This document shows, piece after piece, positions 7,521 through 17,800 of a stretch of 47,254 nucleotides of DNA; the first letter of the stretch is position 1, and every line of letters begins with the position of its first letter. The position numbers were made by a program, and so were the translations under genes. The stretch comes from Chromatiales bacterium. GTDB taxonomy: Bacteria; Pseudomonadota; Gammaproteobacteria; Thiohalospirales; Thiohalospiraceae. The notes under the pieces were generated by a model. The model saw nothing but the letters and a program-made list of their open reading frames with translations, was not told the DNA's origin and made no database searches. The stretch is taken from positions 1 to 47,254 of the forward strand of contig JALSHD010000162.1 of assembly GCA_026982395.1 (NCBI GenBank), given 5' to 3'.

Positions 7521-10500
7521 ACGCGATGATCGCCTGGTTCGCCCGCAATGACGTGGCGGCCAATCTGCTGATGGTACTGATCCTGGCGCTGGGGGCGATG
7601 GCCATCAGCCAGCGCATCCCGCTGGAGATCTTCCCCAGTTTCGAGGCCGACATGGTGCGCATCAACGTGCCGTTTCGCGGCGCCACCCCGGCGGATGTGG
7701 AGTCCGGTGTGGTGGTGCGCCTGGAAGACACGCTGCGCAATCTGGAGGGGGTCAAGCGGCTCACCGCGGTGGCGATGGAGGGGGTCGCCACCGTCATCGT
7801 GGAGATCGAGCGCGGCTACAACGCCCGCGAGATGCTGGGGGATATCAAGAGCCGGGTCGATGGCATCAGCACCTTCCCGGCCGGGATCGAGCGCCCGGTG
7901 GTCAATCTGGTACAGCAGCGCAAGGAGGTGATAGATGTGGTGATCGCCGGGGAGCTGCCGGAGCGGGAGCTGCGCCAGCTGGGGGAACGGGTCCGGGATG
8001 AGCTGCGCGCGCTGCCCGCCATCTCCCAGGTGGAGCTGATCGGGGTGCGCCCCTACGAGATCAGCATCGAAATCGCGGAGCAAACCCTGAAGCAGTACGG
8101 GCTGAAGTTCGACGACGTGGCCCGGGCGATAGAGAACAGCTCTCTGGATATCTCCGCCGGGGCGCTCAAGACCCGCGCCGGGGAGATCCTGCTCAGCACC
8201 CGCAGCCAGGCCTACCGGCAGCAGGAGTTTGCCGCCATCCCCGTAATCACCCGGCCCGACGGCACCCGGCTGACCCTGGGCGATATCGCCACGGTGCGGG
8301 ACGGCTTCGAGGATGTGCCGCTGAAGGCGGAGTTCAACCATCAGCCGATGGTGGCCATCGAAGTCTACCGGGTAGGCGACCAGAGCGCGCTGGAGGTGGG
8401 TGACGCCGTCAAGCAGTATGTGGCGCAGGCGGCGGCGACCATGCCGCCGGGGGTCACCCTCAGCTACACCCACGACCGCTCCCGCTACATCAAGTCACGC
8501 ATCGGTACCCTGACCAACAGCGCCCTGCAGGGAGGGATCATCATCTTCCTCCTGCTGGCACTGTTCCTGCGCCTGGCAGTGGCCTTCTGGGTGGTGGTGG
8601 GGATCCCCATCAGCTTCATGGGGGCGCTGGCGCTGGCCCCCGAGCTGGGGGTGACCATCAACCTGATCAGCGTGTTCGCCTTCATCGTGGTGCTGGGGAT
8701 CGTGGTGGACGATGCCATCGTCACCGGCGAGAACATCTACACCCACCGCAAACGGGGCAAGAGCGGACTCAGCGCCGCCATCGACGGCGCCCAGGAGGTG
8801 GCGGTGCCGGTCACCTTCGGCATCCTCACCACCGTCGCCGCCTTCCTGCCGCTGTTCATGGTGGAGGGGGTGCGCGGCCAGATCTTTGCCCAGATCCCGG
8901 CCATCGTGATCCCGGTGCTGCTGTTTTCGCTGGTGGAGTCCAAGCTGATCCTGCCGGCCCATCTCAAACACCTCAGCGACAACCCCCCGCAGCAGCGCTG
9001 GATGCAGCTGCTGGCGCGGTTGCAGGGGGGCGTCGCCGACGGCTTCGAACGGGCCATCGAGACCCTCTACCGGCCGCTGCTGAAAACCGCGCTGCAGCGC
9101 CGCTATCTCTCACTGTCGCTGTTCATCGGCGTCAGCCTGATCATCTTCAGCCTGGTGCTGGGCGGCCATCTCAGTTACGTCTTCTTCCCGCGGGTACAGA
9201 GCGAAACCGCCCGCGCCGTGCTCACCATGCCCCCCGGCACCCCGTTCGCCACCACCCTGCGCCATATCGACCACTTCACCAAAGAGGCGGAGAAGCTGCG
9301 CGACAAGTATACCGATCCCGAAACCGGCGAGAGCATCATCCGGGACATCATCTCCACCACCGGCTGGAAGGGGGGAGGCCTGATCGACTCCCACATCGGC
9401 CGGGTGGTGTTCGAGATCATCCCGCCGGAGCGGCGCACCCTGGAGATCAGCAGCGCCGAGCTGGTGCGCGAGTGGCGCCACAACATCGGCACCATTCCCG
9501 GCGCGCAGGAGATCACCTTCCGCGCCGAGATCGGCCACGCCGGAGAGCCCATCGACATCCAGCTCAGCGGCAGCAACACCGAACACCTGGCCGCCATCGC
9601 CGACACCCTGAAACAGCGGCTGCGCGAATACTCCGGCCTGTTCGACATCCACAGCACCCTGGAGGGGGGCAAGGAGGAGATTCAGTTGAGCATCAGGCCG
9701 CAGGCACAGCTGCTGGGCCTGACCCAGGCCGACCTGGCCCGTCAGGTGCGCCAGGGGTTCTTCGGCCATGAGGTACAGCGCATCCAGCGGGACGGGGAAG
9801 AGGTGCGGGTGGTACTGCGCTACCCGGAACAGCAGCGGCGGACCATCGCCGCACTGGAGTCGATGAGCATCCGCACCGCCGACGGCAGCGAACTCCCCTT
9901 CACCGCGGTGGCGACCGCCACCAGCGGCCAGAGCCCCGCGCGCATCACCCGCATCGACGGCAAGCGCACCATCAACATCCGCGCCGACGCCAACAAGGAG
10001 ACCACCGATCTCGAAGCGATCAAGCGGGATCTGAACCGTCTGCTGCCGGAGCTGCTGAAAAAATACCCCGGCATCGAGTACAGCCTGGAGGGAGAGGAGC
10101 GCGAACAGCAGGAGTCGCTGCACAGCCTGAAGGTGGGGATCCTGTTCGTACTGTTCGTCATCTACGCCCTGCTGGCGATCCCCTTCCGCTCATACACCCA
10201 GCCGCTGATTGTCATGGCGGTGATCCCGTTCGGCACCGTGGGCGCCATCCTCGGCCACATGATCATGGGCATGACCCTCAGCATCTCCAGCATGCTGGGG
10301 ATGCTGGCGCTCTCCGGCGTGGTGGTCAACGACAGCCTGGTGCTGGTGGACTACATCAACCGGCGGCGGCGCGAAGGGGTAGCGGTAATGGAGGCCATCA
10401 CCACCGCCGGCAGCGCCCGCTTCCGCGCCATCTGGCTCACCTCCCTGACCACCTTCGCCGGCCTGCTGCCGCTGATCTTCGAAAAGAGCACCCAGGCGCA

Positions 10501-10651
10501 GTTTCTCATCCCGATGGGGGTGTCACTGGCGTTCGGAATACTGTTCGCCACCGTTATCACCCTGCTGCTGGTCCCCATCAACTACCTGATCCTCGACGAC
10601 CTGCACCGGCTGTTCAGCAAGCAGTCATCTGCTGCACAGGCGGAGCGGTAA
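7517..10651 (+). CDS. RND efflux pump, AcrB/MexB-like permease
   Basis: A full-length RND transporter of about 1,040 residues, driven by proton motive force. Twelve membrane helices and two large periplasmic loops are arranged as in AcrB. The proton-relay pair is visible in TM4 as D398-D399 (VVDDAIVTGEN). A matching segment in the second half reads SGVVVNDSLVLVDYIN. The start is uncertain: TTG 7517 lies five bases after GGGGAG and overlaps the adaptor stop, while ATG 7526 gives the common start MIAWFARN. The overall sequence is closer to the little-studied pumps that follow NodT-type ducts than to AcrB itself. Substrates are unknown. Confidence 0.93.
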   Translation: MNAMIAWFARNDVAANLLMVLILALGAMAISQRIPLEIFPSFEADMVRINVPFRGATPADVESGVVVRLEDTLRNLEGVKRLTAVAMEGVATVIVEIERGYNAREMLGDIKSRVDGISTFPAGIERPVVNLVQQRKEVIDVVIAGELPERELRQLGERVRDELRALPAISQVELIGVRPYEISIEIAEQTLKQYGLKFDDVARAIENSSLDISAGALKTRAGEILLSTRSQAYRQQEFAAIPVITRPDGTRLTLGDIATVRDGFEDVPLKAEFNHQPMVAIEVYRVGDQSALEVGDAVKQYVAQAAATMPPGVTLSYTHDRSRYIKSRIGTLTNSALQGGIIIFLLLALFLRLAVAFWVVVGIPISFMGALALAPELGVTINLISVFAFIVVLGIVVDDAIVTGENIYTHRKRGKSGLSAAIDGAQEVAVPVTFGILTTVAAFLPLFMVEGVRGQIFAQIPAIVIPVLLFSLVESKLILPAHLKHLSDNPPQQRWMQLLARLQGGVADGFERAIETLYRPLLKTALQRRYLSLSLFIGVSLIIFSLVLGGHLSYVFFPRVQSETARAVLTMPPGTPFATTLRHIDHFTKEAEKLRDKYTDPETGESIIRDIISTTGWKGGGLIDSHIGRVVFEIIPPERRTLEISSAELVREWRHNIGTIPGAQEITFRAEIGHAGEPIDIQLSGSNTEHLAAIADTLKQRLREYSGLFDIHSTLEGGKEEIQLSIRPQAQLLGLTQADLARQVRQGFFGHEVQRIQRDGEEVRVVLRYPEQQRRTIAALESMSIRTADGSELPFTAVATATSGQSPARITRIDGKRTINIRADANKETTDLEAIKRDLNRLLPELLKKYPGIEYSLEGEEREQQESLHSLKVGILFVLFVIYALLAIPFRSYTQPLIVMAVIPFGTVGAILGHMIMGMTLSISSMLGMLALSGVVVNDSLVLVDYINRRRREGVAVMEAITTAGSARFRAIWLTSLTTFAGLLPLIFEKSTQAQFLIPMGVSLAFGILFATVITLLLVPINYLILDDLHRLFSKQSSAAQAER

Positions 10652-10702
10652 CAGAGCTGGCTTATCCAGGATTCGGGAGGGATGAGTGAGAATCCGGGAG
10701 AC

Positions 10703-11416
10703 TTAATGAAACCCGGTTATGTTTTCCACAACAGTGATCAGCGAAGGAGAACCTTTTTTGTGCTGTTCGATACGCACCGGCAGGTAACCAAAGCGGGGAG
10801 CACACCAGAACAAGGAGTGGCGCTTCCCTCCCGGCCGTATCTCCCGCACCCCGACCACTTCAACCCTGCCCATTTTGGTATCCAGCATCTTGCTCTCTGT
10901 CACCTTGTAGTGACGATGTTTTATCCGTTTACCATCCAGCAGCGAGTAGTGAAACTCTCGCTCTCCCTGGCGCAGGCGCTCCATGATGGCGAACTGGATG
11001 CTGGTCTGATCCTGGGCGTCATCAGGCAGTTTCCACTGCTTGCCTGAATGGTGGTCGATGGCAACCCCCTTGTCCCGATCGTATTCCAGATCCATGCTCT
11101 TTTTACGGCTGCCGCCATTCTCCCGATAGGTGTATCTCAACGGAACGACGTTACCATCCTCCACTACCCATTGGCTGCGCTCCTCTGTGTTTCCGTCAAG
11201 AATCCAGGCAGCCATGCCCCGGGGTTCGGCGACCGATTCGATGATATAGCTGCCGTCTTCTGCCAACCGCCCCTTGCGCTCCAGCTCAACCAGGGTGATT
11301 CCGGCCTGGCTCAGGCGATAAACGACACTAAACCGATCCGGAAGCCATATTTCATCTGCAACCGACACCGCACTGTACAGAAAAAGCAAAAGCAGGAATA
11401 TCTGTCGTATAATCAT
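10703..11416 (-). CDS. DUF3108 periplasmic protein
   Basis: A 237-residue protein with an N-terminal signal peptide ([20 protein letters not shown]) and a DUF3108 domain filling the rest. The function of DUF3108 is not established. The start is ATG 11416, which shares a base with the purN stop (TGATG), so translation is coupled to purN; an in-frame codon six residues upstream is less likely. The purM-purN-DUF3108 order is a familiar gammaproteobacterial arrangement. It ends 51 bases from the convergent RND pump gene. Confidence 0.85.
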   Translation of the reverse strand: MIIRQIFLLLLFLYSAVSVADEIWLPDRFSVVYRLSQAGITLVELERKGRLAEDGSYIIESVAEPRGMAAWILDGNTEERSQWVVEDGNVVPLRYTYRENGGSRKKSMDLEYDRDKGVAIDHHSGKQWKLPDDAQDQTSIQFAIMERLRQGEREFHYSLLDGKRIKHRHYKVTESKMLDTKMGRVEVVGVREIRPGGKRHSLFWCAPRFGYLPVRIEQHKKGSPSLITVVENITGFH

Positions 11417-12066
11417 CAGCGTGAGCCATCCCATTGAGTCGGCCTTTCCAGCAGCTTGCCGTCAAGATATGGCTTCTCGTTATCCAGCCTTAACCGCCCT
11501 TCGGCAAACCAGCGGATCGCCTGGGGATAGATCTTGTGCTCCTGAACCAGCACCCGCGCTGCCAAAGTTTCCGGGGTATCATCGGGAAGCACCGGCACCT
11601 CTGCCTGTATGACCACCGGGCCGCCATCCAGTTCGCCGGTAACGAAGTGGACACTGGCGCCGTGGCGCGTGTCGTTTGCTTCCAGTGCGCGCCGATGGGT
11701 GTGCAGTCCCCGGTAGTCGGGCAGCAGTGAGGGGTGGATATTGAACAGATGTCCCTGGTAGTGAGCGACAAATCCGGGAGTAAGAATGCGCATGAAACCG
11801 GCCAGTACCACCAGTTCCGGAGCATAACTGTCGATGGCCTGCTGCAGCGCCTGGTCAAAGCGCTCTCGATCGGCAAACTCCCGATGGTCGATGACCCGCG
11901 TTTCGATGCCGTGGTTACGGGCCCGCTGCAGCCCGTAGGCATCTGCGCAATTGCTGATCACGGCGCGGATCTCCACCGGCAGATGCTGCTGTTCAATCGC
12001 ATCGATGATGGCCTGCAGATTGCTGCCTCCACCGGATATCAGCACCACGATGGGTAACGGCTTCAT
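11416..12066 (-). CDS. purN: phosphoribosylglycinamide formyltransferase PurN
   Basis: PurN transfers a formyl group from 10-formyl-THF to GAR in step three of purine synthesis. The 216-residue protein has the N-terminal [12 protein letters not shown] loop. The catalytic region [20 protein letters not shown] supplies the conserved Asn and His; the third catalytic residue is the Asp in ELDGGPVV. Length is normal. The ATG overlaps the purM stop by four bases (ATGA), and its own stop overlaps the next start, so the three genes form one operon. Confidence 0.97.
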   Translation of the reverse strand: MKPLPIVVLISGGGSNLQAIIDAIEQQHLPVEIRAVISNCADAYGLQRARNHGIETRVIDHREFADRERFDQALQQAIDSYAPELVVLAGFMRILTPGFVAHYQGHLFNIHPSLLPDYRGLHTHRRALEANDTRHGASVHFVTGELDGGPVVIQAEVPVLPDDTPETLAARVLVQEHKIYPQAIRWFAEGRLRLDNEKPYLDGKLLERPTQWDGSR

Positions 12067-13115
12067 CCCCGGATCAGGACCTGCGTTTCACCCTCACCAC
12101 GAGTGCGGATCTGGCCAATTCGCCATACCGTCTCGCCAGCCTGCTGCAGAACTGATAGCGCCGTGGCGGCATCCTCTGCGGCCACACACAACACCATGCC
12201 GATGCCGCAGTTGAATGTACGGTACATCTCCTCGGTTTCGATATTGCCCTTCTCCTGCAGCCAGTCAAATATGGGGGGCTGCTGCCACGCCCGGGCGTCA
12301 ATTTCGGCGCAGCACTCGTCCGGTAACACACGGGGAATGTTTTCCAACAGTCCCCCGCCCGTGATGTGGGCCAGCGCATGGATATCGATCTGCTGCAGCA
12401 GCGACAGCAGTGGCTTGACATAGATCCGGGTCGGCTCCAACAGCGTCTCTCCAAGGGTGCGCTGCTGGAACGGTTGGCCGAGATCGCTGTTGTCCACCTC
12501 CAGGATTTTGCGAATCAGGGAGTAACCGTTGGAGTGCGGTCCCGATGAGGCCATTCCCAGCAACACATCTCCGGCCCTGACCTTGCTGCCGTCGATAATG
12601 CGGGATTTCTCGACCACCCCCACACAGAAACCGGCCAGGTCATAGTCCCCTTTGGCGTACATGCCGGGCATCTCCGCCGTTTCGCCTCCGATCAGGGCGG
12701 CTCCGGCAAGCTCACACCCCTGACCAATTCCCCTGACCACCTCGGTAGCGGTCTCCACATCCAGCTCGGCGGTGGCATAGTAGTCCAGGAAGAACAGCGG
12801 CTCGGCACCCTGTACAATCAGATCATTGACGCACATGGCGACCAGATCGATGCCGATAGTGTCATGCTTGCCCATGGTCATCGCCAGTTTGAGCTTGGTG
12901 CCCACACCGTCGGTTCCCGCCACCAGCACCGGCTCCCGGTAGCGATCCAGCGGCAGTTCGAACAGGGCGCCAAACCCGCCCAGGCCCGCCAGCACTCCGG
13001 GGCGGCGGGTACGGGCGGCAATCGGCTTGATCTGTTCTACCAGGGTGTTGCCGGCCTCAATATTGACACCGGCATCCCGGTAGCTGATGGAAGATGGTTG
13101 GCTTTCTGGGTTCAA
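12063..13115 (-). CDS. purM: phosphoribosylformylglycinamidine cyclo-ligase PurM
   Basis: PurM closes FGAM to AIR with ATP in step five of purine synthesis. The 350-residue length matches the family. Typical stretches include [13 protein letters not shown] near the start, [25 protein letters not shown] and [16 protein letters not shown]. It is the first gene of the purM-purN-DUF3108 operon and is divergent from the DUF2066 gene; 132 bases lie between the two starts. I see no clear PurR-type operator. Confidence 0.98.
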   Translation of the reverse strand: MNPESQPSSISYRDAGVNIEAGNTLVEQIKPIAARTRRPGVLAGLGGFGALFELPLDRYREPVLVAGTDGVGTKLKLAMTMGKHDTIGIDLVAMCVNDLIVQGAEPLFFLDYYATAELDVETATEVVRGIGQGCELAGAALIGGETAEMPGMYAKGDYDLAGFCVGVVEKSRIIDGSKVRAGDVLLGMASSGPHSNGYSLIRKILEVDNSDLGQPFQQRTLGETLLEPTRIYVKPLLSLLQQIDIHALAHITGGGLLENIPRVLPDECCAEIDARAWQQPPIFDWLQEKGNIETEEMYRTFNCGIGMVLCVAAEDAATALSVLQQAGETVWRIGQIRTRGEGETQVLIRG

Positions 13116-13182
13116 ATGGACTCTCCAAAAGTAGCGATGCAGGCAGGCAAATGCCGTTTAGGTTATTCTATCAATCATGGGA

Positions 13183-13212
13183 TTGACAGGGAAAGCTTAC
13201 ATTTAATATATA
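13183..13212 (+). promoter_or_regulatory. sigma-70-like promoter of DUF2066 operon
   Basis: A perfect -35 box TTGACA (13183-13188) is followed 18 bases later by TATATA (13207-13212), within an AT run that allows shifted -10 boxes. Transcription would begin near 13219. This rules out an in-frame ATG at 13212 and supports the DUF2066 start at 13248. Confidence 0.65.
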
Positions 13213-13247
13213 TGCGGGAGAAAAGGCGTCAGGCGCAAGGGGTTTTA

Positions 13248-13838
13248 ATGTTATACAGATCGTTTTTTGTTCTCATTTTTTCTTTGTTGTTCATCTCTGC
13301 AGGATGGGCGGAACCAGTTACCGGCCTTTACGAATCGGAGGTTCCGGTTGAAGATCAGAGTCAGGAACAGCGCCAGCAGGCTATCCGTAAAGCACTTGAA
13401 GAGGTATTGGACAAGGTTGCCACTGCACGTGAGTCAACCATTGCCAGAGATCTCCTGAACAGTGCCCTGGAGCGCGCCGAGCACTATATACAGCAGTACC
13501 GTTATACAGAACAGGGGTTGTGGGTGCATTTTGACAACCGGGCGGTCGACGAACTACTGCAGCAGGATCTGCCCAGCAGCACCACACCAGATGAGGGAAT
13601 CCTGCTGAAAGTGACCGGGATTCGCTCCCTGTCGGATTATGTGCGGGTTACAAATTATCTGGCTTCACTGAAATTGCTGTCTGCTGCTTGGCCACGCATC
13701 GTGGCGCCGGACAGTACCCTGTTCCAGATAAGAGCACGCAACGGACGGGGAGCAGTGGCGCAAGCCATCGTCCGGGATGGTTTTCTGCAGCGGATAGATG
13801 GGGACGCGCCGGTGCTCTCTTTCCTCTATTCACCCTGA
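13248..13838 (+). CDS. DUF2066 secreted protein
   Basis: A 196-residue protein with a signal peptide (MLYRSFFVLIFSLLFISAGWA) and a DUF2066 domain. The ATG at 13248 follows AAGGGG and lies just downstream of the promoter at 13183. The function is unknown. The gene stands between purM and hda in many gammaproteobacteria, and this copy keeps that order with a phosphotransferase gene in between. It looks shorter than many homologues, which from memory run to roughly 350 residues, so the C-terminal part may be missing. No frame disruption is visible. Confidence 0.8.
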   Translation: MLYRSFFVLIFSLLFISAGWAEPVTGLYESEVPVEDQSQEQRQQAIRKALEEVLDKVATARESTIARDLLNSALERAEHYIQQYRYTEQGLWVHFDNRAVDELLQQDLPSSTTPDEGILLKVTGIRSLSDYVRVTNYLASLKLLSAAWPRIVAPDSTLFQIRARNGRGAVAQAIVRDGFLQRIDGDAPVLSFLYSP

Positions 13839-13861
13839 CGACATACAGCAGACCATTAAAA

Positions 13862-14410
13862 ATGCAGGCCCGAGACATTCCCAATCTCATCACGGCGTTA
13901 CGCTTTTTGATGGTACCGCCAACACTCTTGCTATTGCTGGATGAGCGCTATTCACTGGCGCTGTTGATCTTTGCCATTGCCGGAATCTCTGACGGAGTCG
14001 ATGGCTTTCTCGCCAAACACTACGGGTGGACCAGCCGCCTCGGCGCCATTATGGATCCCCTCGCAGACAAGCTGTTGCTGGGCTCCACTTTTATCGTACT
14101 CGCATGGCTGGGCGATCTTCCAATATGGCTGGTAGCACCAATTATCTTGCGAGATACCGTGATTGTTTCCGGCGGACTCGCATACCATTTCCTGATCGGC
14201 CACTACGAAATGGCCCCCTCCATCATCAGCAAACTGACTACTTTCAGCCAGATAATGCTGGTCGTTATCGTGCTGGCTGTCTACGGCGATCTGATCTCCG
14301 TGGCGCAGCCGGTACTGGATGGTCTGGAAATAGCGGTACTTGTATTAACCCTTGCCAGCGGTGCTTCCTATGTGTGGAGCTGGGGCAAGAAAGCACTGCA
14401 ATCAGTATGA
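13862..14410 (+). CDS. CDP-alcohol phosphatidyltransferase family protein
   Basis: A 182-residue integral membrane enzyme of the family that joins CDP-diacylglycerol to an alcohol (PgsA, Pls and cardiolipin synthase relatives). The signature normally reads DG-x2-AR-x8-G-x3-D-x3-D. Here it is DGFLAK, eight residues, G-AIM-D-PLA-D, so all metal-binding Asp are present but the Arg is Lys. About five membrane helices are visible. The start is ATG 13862, 23 bases after DUF2066, and the end overlaps hda by three bases. The exact product is unclear because pgsA usually sits elsewhere. Confidence 0.88.
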   Translation: MQARDIPNLITALRFLMVPPTLLLLLDERYSLALLIFAIAGISDGVDGFLAKHYGWTSRLGAIMDPLADKLLLGSTFIVLAWLGDLPIWLVAPIILRDTVIVSGGLAYHFLIGHYEMAPSIISKLTTFSQIMLVVIVLAVYGDLISVAQPVLDGLEIAVLVLTLASGASYVWSWGKKALQSV

Positions 14411-15102
14411 ACCAGCTACCTCTCGGAATAGGTTTGCGGGAAGGCATAACCTTTGACAGTTTCCACTTCGGCAACAACAAGGAAGCCCAACACACCCTCA
14501 TCCACTGCCAGCAGCCATTCATCTATCTCTGGGGTCCACCGGGTAGTGGCAAAAGCCACCTGCTGCAGGCCTTGGGACATCAGGCAGCTACCCGCGGAGA
14601 AACCTCCGCCTATCTCCCGCTGGCGGACGCGGCAGAGCTGTCACCAGACTACCTTCAGGGGCTGGAGCAGCTCTCGCTGGTCTGCATCGACGATATCGAC
14701 AGGATAGCACAGCTACCACAATGGGAAGAGGCGCTGTTCCACCTGTACAACCGCATCCAGACCGCCAACACCCGGCTGGCACTGACCGCCGTCAGCAGCC
14801 CCGTCACGCTGCCGATCACACTGCCTGATCTACGTTCACGCCTTTCCTGGGGGCTGGTCCTGCGGCTTAACCTGCTGGATGATGAAGGCAAACTTGCGGT
14901 CTTGCAGCAACGGGCCCGGGCCCGCGGCATGGAGCTGCCAACCGAGGTAGGACGCTATCTTCTGCACCGCATATCAAGGGATATGGCTTCATTGTCAAAC
15001 TGGCTGGAAAAGCTGGATGAGAGATCGCTGGCCGCACAACGCAAACTGACCATCCCTTTTGTGCGTGAGCTGCTTTCACCGGATGAAGAAAAACCGGCCT
15101 GA
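14407..15102 (+). CDS. hda: DnaA regulatory inactivator Hda
   Basis: Hda, with the beta clamp, stimulates ATP hydrolysis by DnaA and so prevents over-initiation. The 231-residue protein (E. coli Hda is about the same size) starts at ATG 14407, overlapping the previous stop. The N-terminal clamp-binding peptide is visible as MNQLPLGI. The AAA+ core has Walker A GPPGSGKSH, a Walker B-like VCIDDIDRI, and a sensor/arginine-finger region PDLRSRLSWG. The DUF2066-phosphotransferase-hda order agrees with a hda operon. Confidence 0.95.
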   Translation: MNQLPLGIGLREGITFDSFHFGNNKEAQHTLIHCQQPFIYLWGPPGSGKSHLLQALGHQAATRGETSAYLPLADAAELSPDYLQGLEQLSLVCIDDIDRIAQLPQWEEALFHLYNRIQTANTRLALTAVSSPVTLPITLPDLRSRLSWGLVLRLNLLDDEGKLAVLQQRARARGMELPTEVGRYLLHRISRDMASLSNWLEKLDERSLAAQRKLTIPFVRELLSPDEEKPA

Positions 15103-15127
15103 TTGTCGAGCGGCGGATAAACCGGGA

Positions 15128-15580
15128 TCATATCCAGCGTCTCACCCGCGCTCTGTAGGCACTGAACTCGTCAGGAAAAAGCTCCGCCAGCACCCTCTCC
15201 TCCGGGATTATCTGAAATCTTGTGATATACCAGACGAAGAGGACCAGCACGGCAAGGTTGACAATATTACCCAGCCACAGCATCCAGGAGAGCAGCACCA
15301 GCATTACGCCAAGATACATCGGGTTTCTGCTGAATCTGTATATTCCCGCATTGACCAGCCGGGCTGTATTTCGGGGTTTCATGGGATTGACGGTGGTATC
15401 CGCACCAAGAAACAGCGCAATTGCCGATATCTCTACCGCCAGCCCGGCAAGAAACACCATCAGGGGAAACAGGCCCGGTATCTCCAGCATCATCATGGGC
15501 AGAGTCGCAAATTCGGCGATCTGCCACATTATTGCCGCCGATATCAACGCCACCAGCGGAGGTGGAACCTTCAGCTCCAT
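15128..15580 (-). CDS. isoprenylcysteine methyltransferase-like membrane protein
   Basis: A 150-residue membrane protein of the ICMT/PEMT-like group. Four hydrophobic helices are followed by the conserved C-terminal part (NAGIYRFSRNPMYLGVML, then IIPEERVLAELFPDEFSAYRARVRRWI). In this family that part binds S-adenosylmethionine. Bacterial members methylate lipids or unknown acceptors; they do not act on prenylated proteins. The product of this copy is unknown. It is one base from the end of wrbA, so it is probably the second gene of a wrbA operon. It converges on hda. Confidence 0.85.
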   Translation of the reverse strand: MELKVPPPLVALISAAIMWQIAEFATLPMMMLEIPGLFPLMVFLAGLAVEISAIALFLGADTTVNPMKPRNTARLVNAGIYRFSRNPMYLGVMLVLLSWMLWLGNIVNLAVLVLFVWYITRFQIIPEERVLAELFPDEFSAYRARVRRWI

Positions 15581-15581
15581 C

Positions 15582-16226
<645 letters not shown>

Positions 16227-16405
16227 CTAGCACTGTCCCGGATTCCATCCCTTCTGCCCCATCCCTGCGGAAGTTTCGTAACCATCCAGGCCGGAATCAT
16301 CCACCTTGACAGCCTATAGGGGCAGTGTTAGCTTGCAGCGCACGGACAGACGTTCTTTTTCGCTGATTTTTATATGATTCTGCAAAACGACAGGCAGACT
16401 ATGAG

Positions 16406-16732
16406 ATGCTGAAAACGCTAATTGCATTGGGAATAAAATATCTCGTAATCATACTGTTGCTGATCAGCACCGGTTGCGCCAGCACACCACCGGTACAGGA
16501 GATGAGCGATGCGCGTCAGGCGGTACAGGCCGCCCGTGATGCCAGTGCCGGGCACTATGCACCAATCAGCTTCGGGGAGGCCGAACGCCTGCTGGAGCAG
16601 GCAACCCGGCTGCTTGAGGCAAAAAACTACCGCAAGGCCAGACAGAGCGCCCTAGCCGCCAAGGAGATGGCTCTGAAAGCACGCCATGCTTCATCCAGAA
16701 AACAGCGTAACGAAAAATATCCGGAGGACTGA
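16406..16732 (+). CDS. DUF4398 lipoprotein
   Basis: A 108-residue lipoprotein. The signal segment ends ISTGC, so Cys24 would be lipidated. The mature part matches DUF4398 (MSDARQAVQAARDASA, APISFGEAERLLEQATRLLEAKNYRKARQSA), a helical-hairpin domain often found in outer-membrane proteins near OmpA- and TPR-type proteins. No exact function is known. It is followed by the UPF0114 gene 31 bases downstream. The 215 bases upstream, back to wrbA, hold the promoter region; I see no other gene there. Confidence 0.85.
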   Translation: MLKTLIALGIKYLVIILLLISTGCASTPPVQEMSDARQAVQAARDASAGHYAPISFGEAERLLEQATRLLEAKNYRKARQSALAAKEMALKARHASSRKQRNEKYPED

Positions 16733-16763
16733 ATCCGGCCCTGCTGCTGGCTTGTCACATTCA

Positions 16764-17297
16764 ATGATGAAAAAACTGGAAACTGCTTTTGAAAACTTTC
16801 TGTGGAACAGCCGCTTTATTGTACTGATTGCGGTAGTTTCCAGTCTGTTTATCGCATTTGCGGTGTTTTATGTCGCCACGGTCGATGCGTTCTACACCAT
16901 CTACCAGGCGCTGGAATACGGCATGCCTGGAATGGAGAAGGCGGAGAAGATGGCCTTGCGCGCCTCTATCATCACCCATGTGGTGGAGATTGTGGATGGC
17001 TATCTGTTGGCTACGGTACTGCTGATCTTTTCGCTGGGGCTGTATGAGCTGTTCATCAGCAAGATCGATCTGGCAGAAAACTCGGAAAAATCATCCAACG
17101 TGTTGCTGATTCACAGCCTGGATGATCTGAAGAACCGGCTGGCCAAGGTTATTCTGATGATCCTGATTGTGCGCTTTTTCGAATATGCTATCGGGATGAA
17201 GTTTTCCACCCCGCTGGATTTGCTGATGTTCTCCGGAGGTATTGCGCTGGTGGGGCTGGCTCTGTATCTGTCCCATTCCGCTGAAAAAAAGGGCTGA
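16764..17297 (+). CDS. UPF0114/YqhA-family inner-membrane protein
   Basis: A 177-residue membrane protein of the UPF0114 (YqhA) family, whose function is not established. Four hydrophobic helices are visible (about residues 15-40, 70-95, 125-145 and 150-170). The stretch VVEIVDGYLLATVLLIFSLGLYELFISKID is typical of the family. The start is ATG 16764; a longer frame upstream overlaps the DUF4398 gene and is rejected. The next gene starts 38 bases downstream. Confidence 0.88.
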   Translation: MMKKLETAFENFLWNSRFIVLIAVVSSLFIAFAVFYVATVDAFYTIYQALEYGMPGMEKAEKMALRASIITHVVEIVDGYLLATVLLIFSLGLYELFISKIDLAENSEKSSNVLLIHSLDDLKNRLAKVILMILIVRFFEYAIGMKFSTPLDLLMFSGGIALVGLALYLSHSAEKKG

Positions 17298-17335
17298 CAA
17301 GGACGCGTTGACAATCAACCCACAGGAGAAATTCA

Positions 17336-17800
17336 TTGACAAAACTAGCGTTATTCCTATCAGCGATGCTGCTCCTCTGCGGCTCTGCAGGAGCAACAAC
17401 CGATTTCAGTCTGCCAGGCCTTGATGGCAAGACCTACCGGCTGTCCGATTACCGCGGAAAGTGGGTGGTAGTGAACTACTGGGCTACTTGGTGCCCCCCT
17501 TGCCGGAAAGAAATTCCTGATCTTATCGAGTTTCACGAGCGCAACAAGAATGACAAGGCTGTCGTGCTAGGAGTAGCGTACGAGCAGATCAGCACCAGCA
17601 GACTACAGAAATTTGTCGACAAATACGCCATTAACTACCCGATCCTGATGGTTGAGCCTGGCTCACCTAATGTGCTCGGCCCGATTCCGGGGCTACCCAC
17701 CACCTACCTGGTCTCTCCCAAGGGCAAGATAGTGGCGCAGCAGGCCGGCCTAATCACCGGCAAGGCAATCGAGAAGTTTATCCAGAATTACACTGAATGA
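17336..17800 (+). CDS. TlpA-like periplasmic thioredoxin
   Basis: A 154-residue secreted thioredoxin-fold protein of the TlpA/ResA type. After a signal peptide (about residues 1-20), the fold contains the active site WCPPC (YWATWCPPCRKE) and the cis-Pro loop GLPTTYLV. These proteins reduce or maintain thiols in the periplasm, often for cytochrome c assembly. The start is TTG 17336, because a good ribosome binding site (GGAG at 17325) lies seven bases upstream and no ATG is nearby. It overlaps the acylphosphatase gene by four bases. Confidence 0.9.
   Translation: MTKLALFLSAMLLLCGSAGATTDFSLPGLDGKTYRLSDYRGKWVVVNYWATWCPPCRKEIPDLIEFHERNKNDKAVVLGVAYEQISTSRLQKFVDKYAINYPILMVEPGSPNVLGPIPGLPTTYLVSPKGKIVAQQAGLITGKAIEKFIQNYTE

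Noticed and set aside
5308-10123. Long open frames antisense to the RND efflux genes
   Set aside because: They arise from the GC-rich codon use of the real genes, are low in complexity, and match no family.
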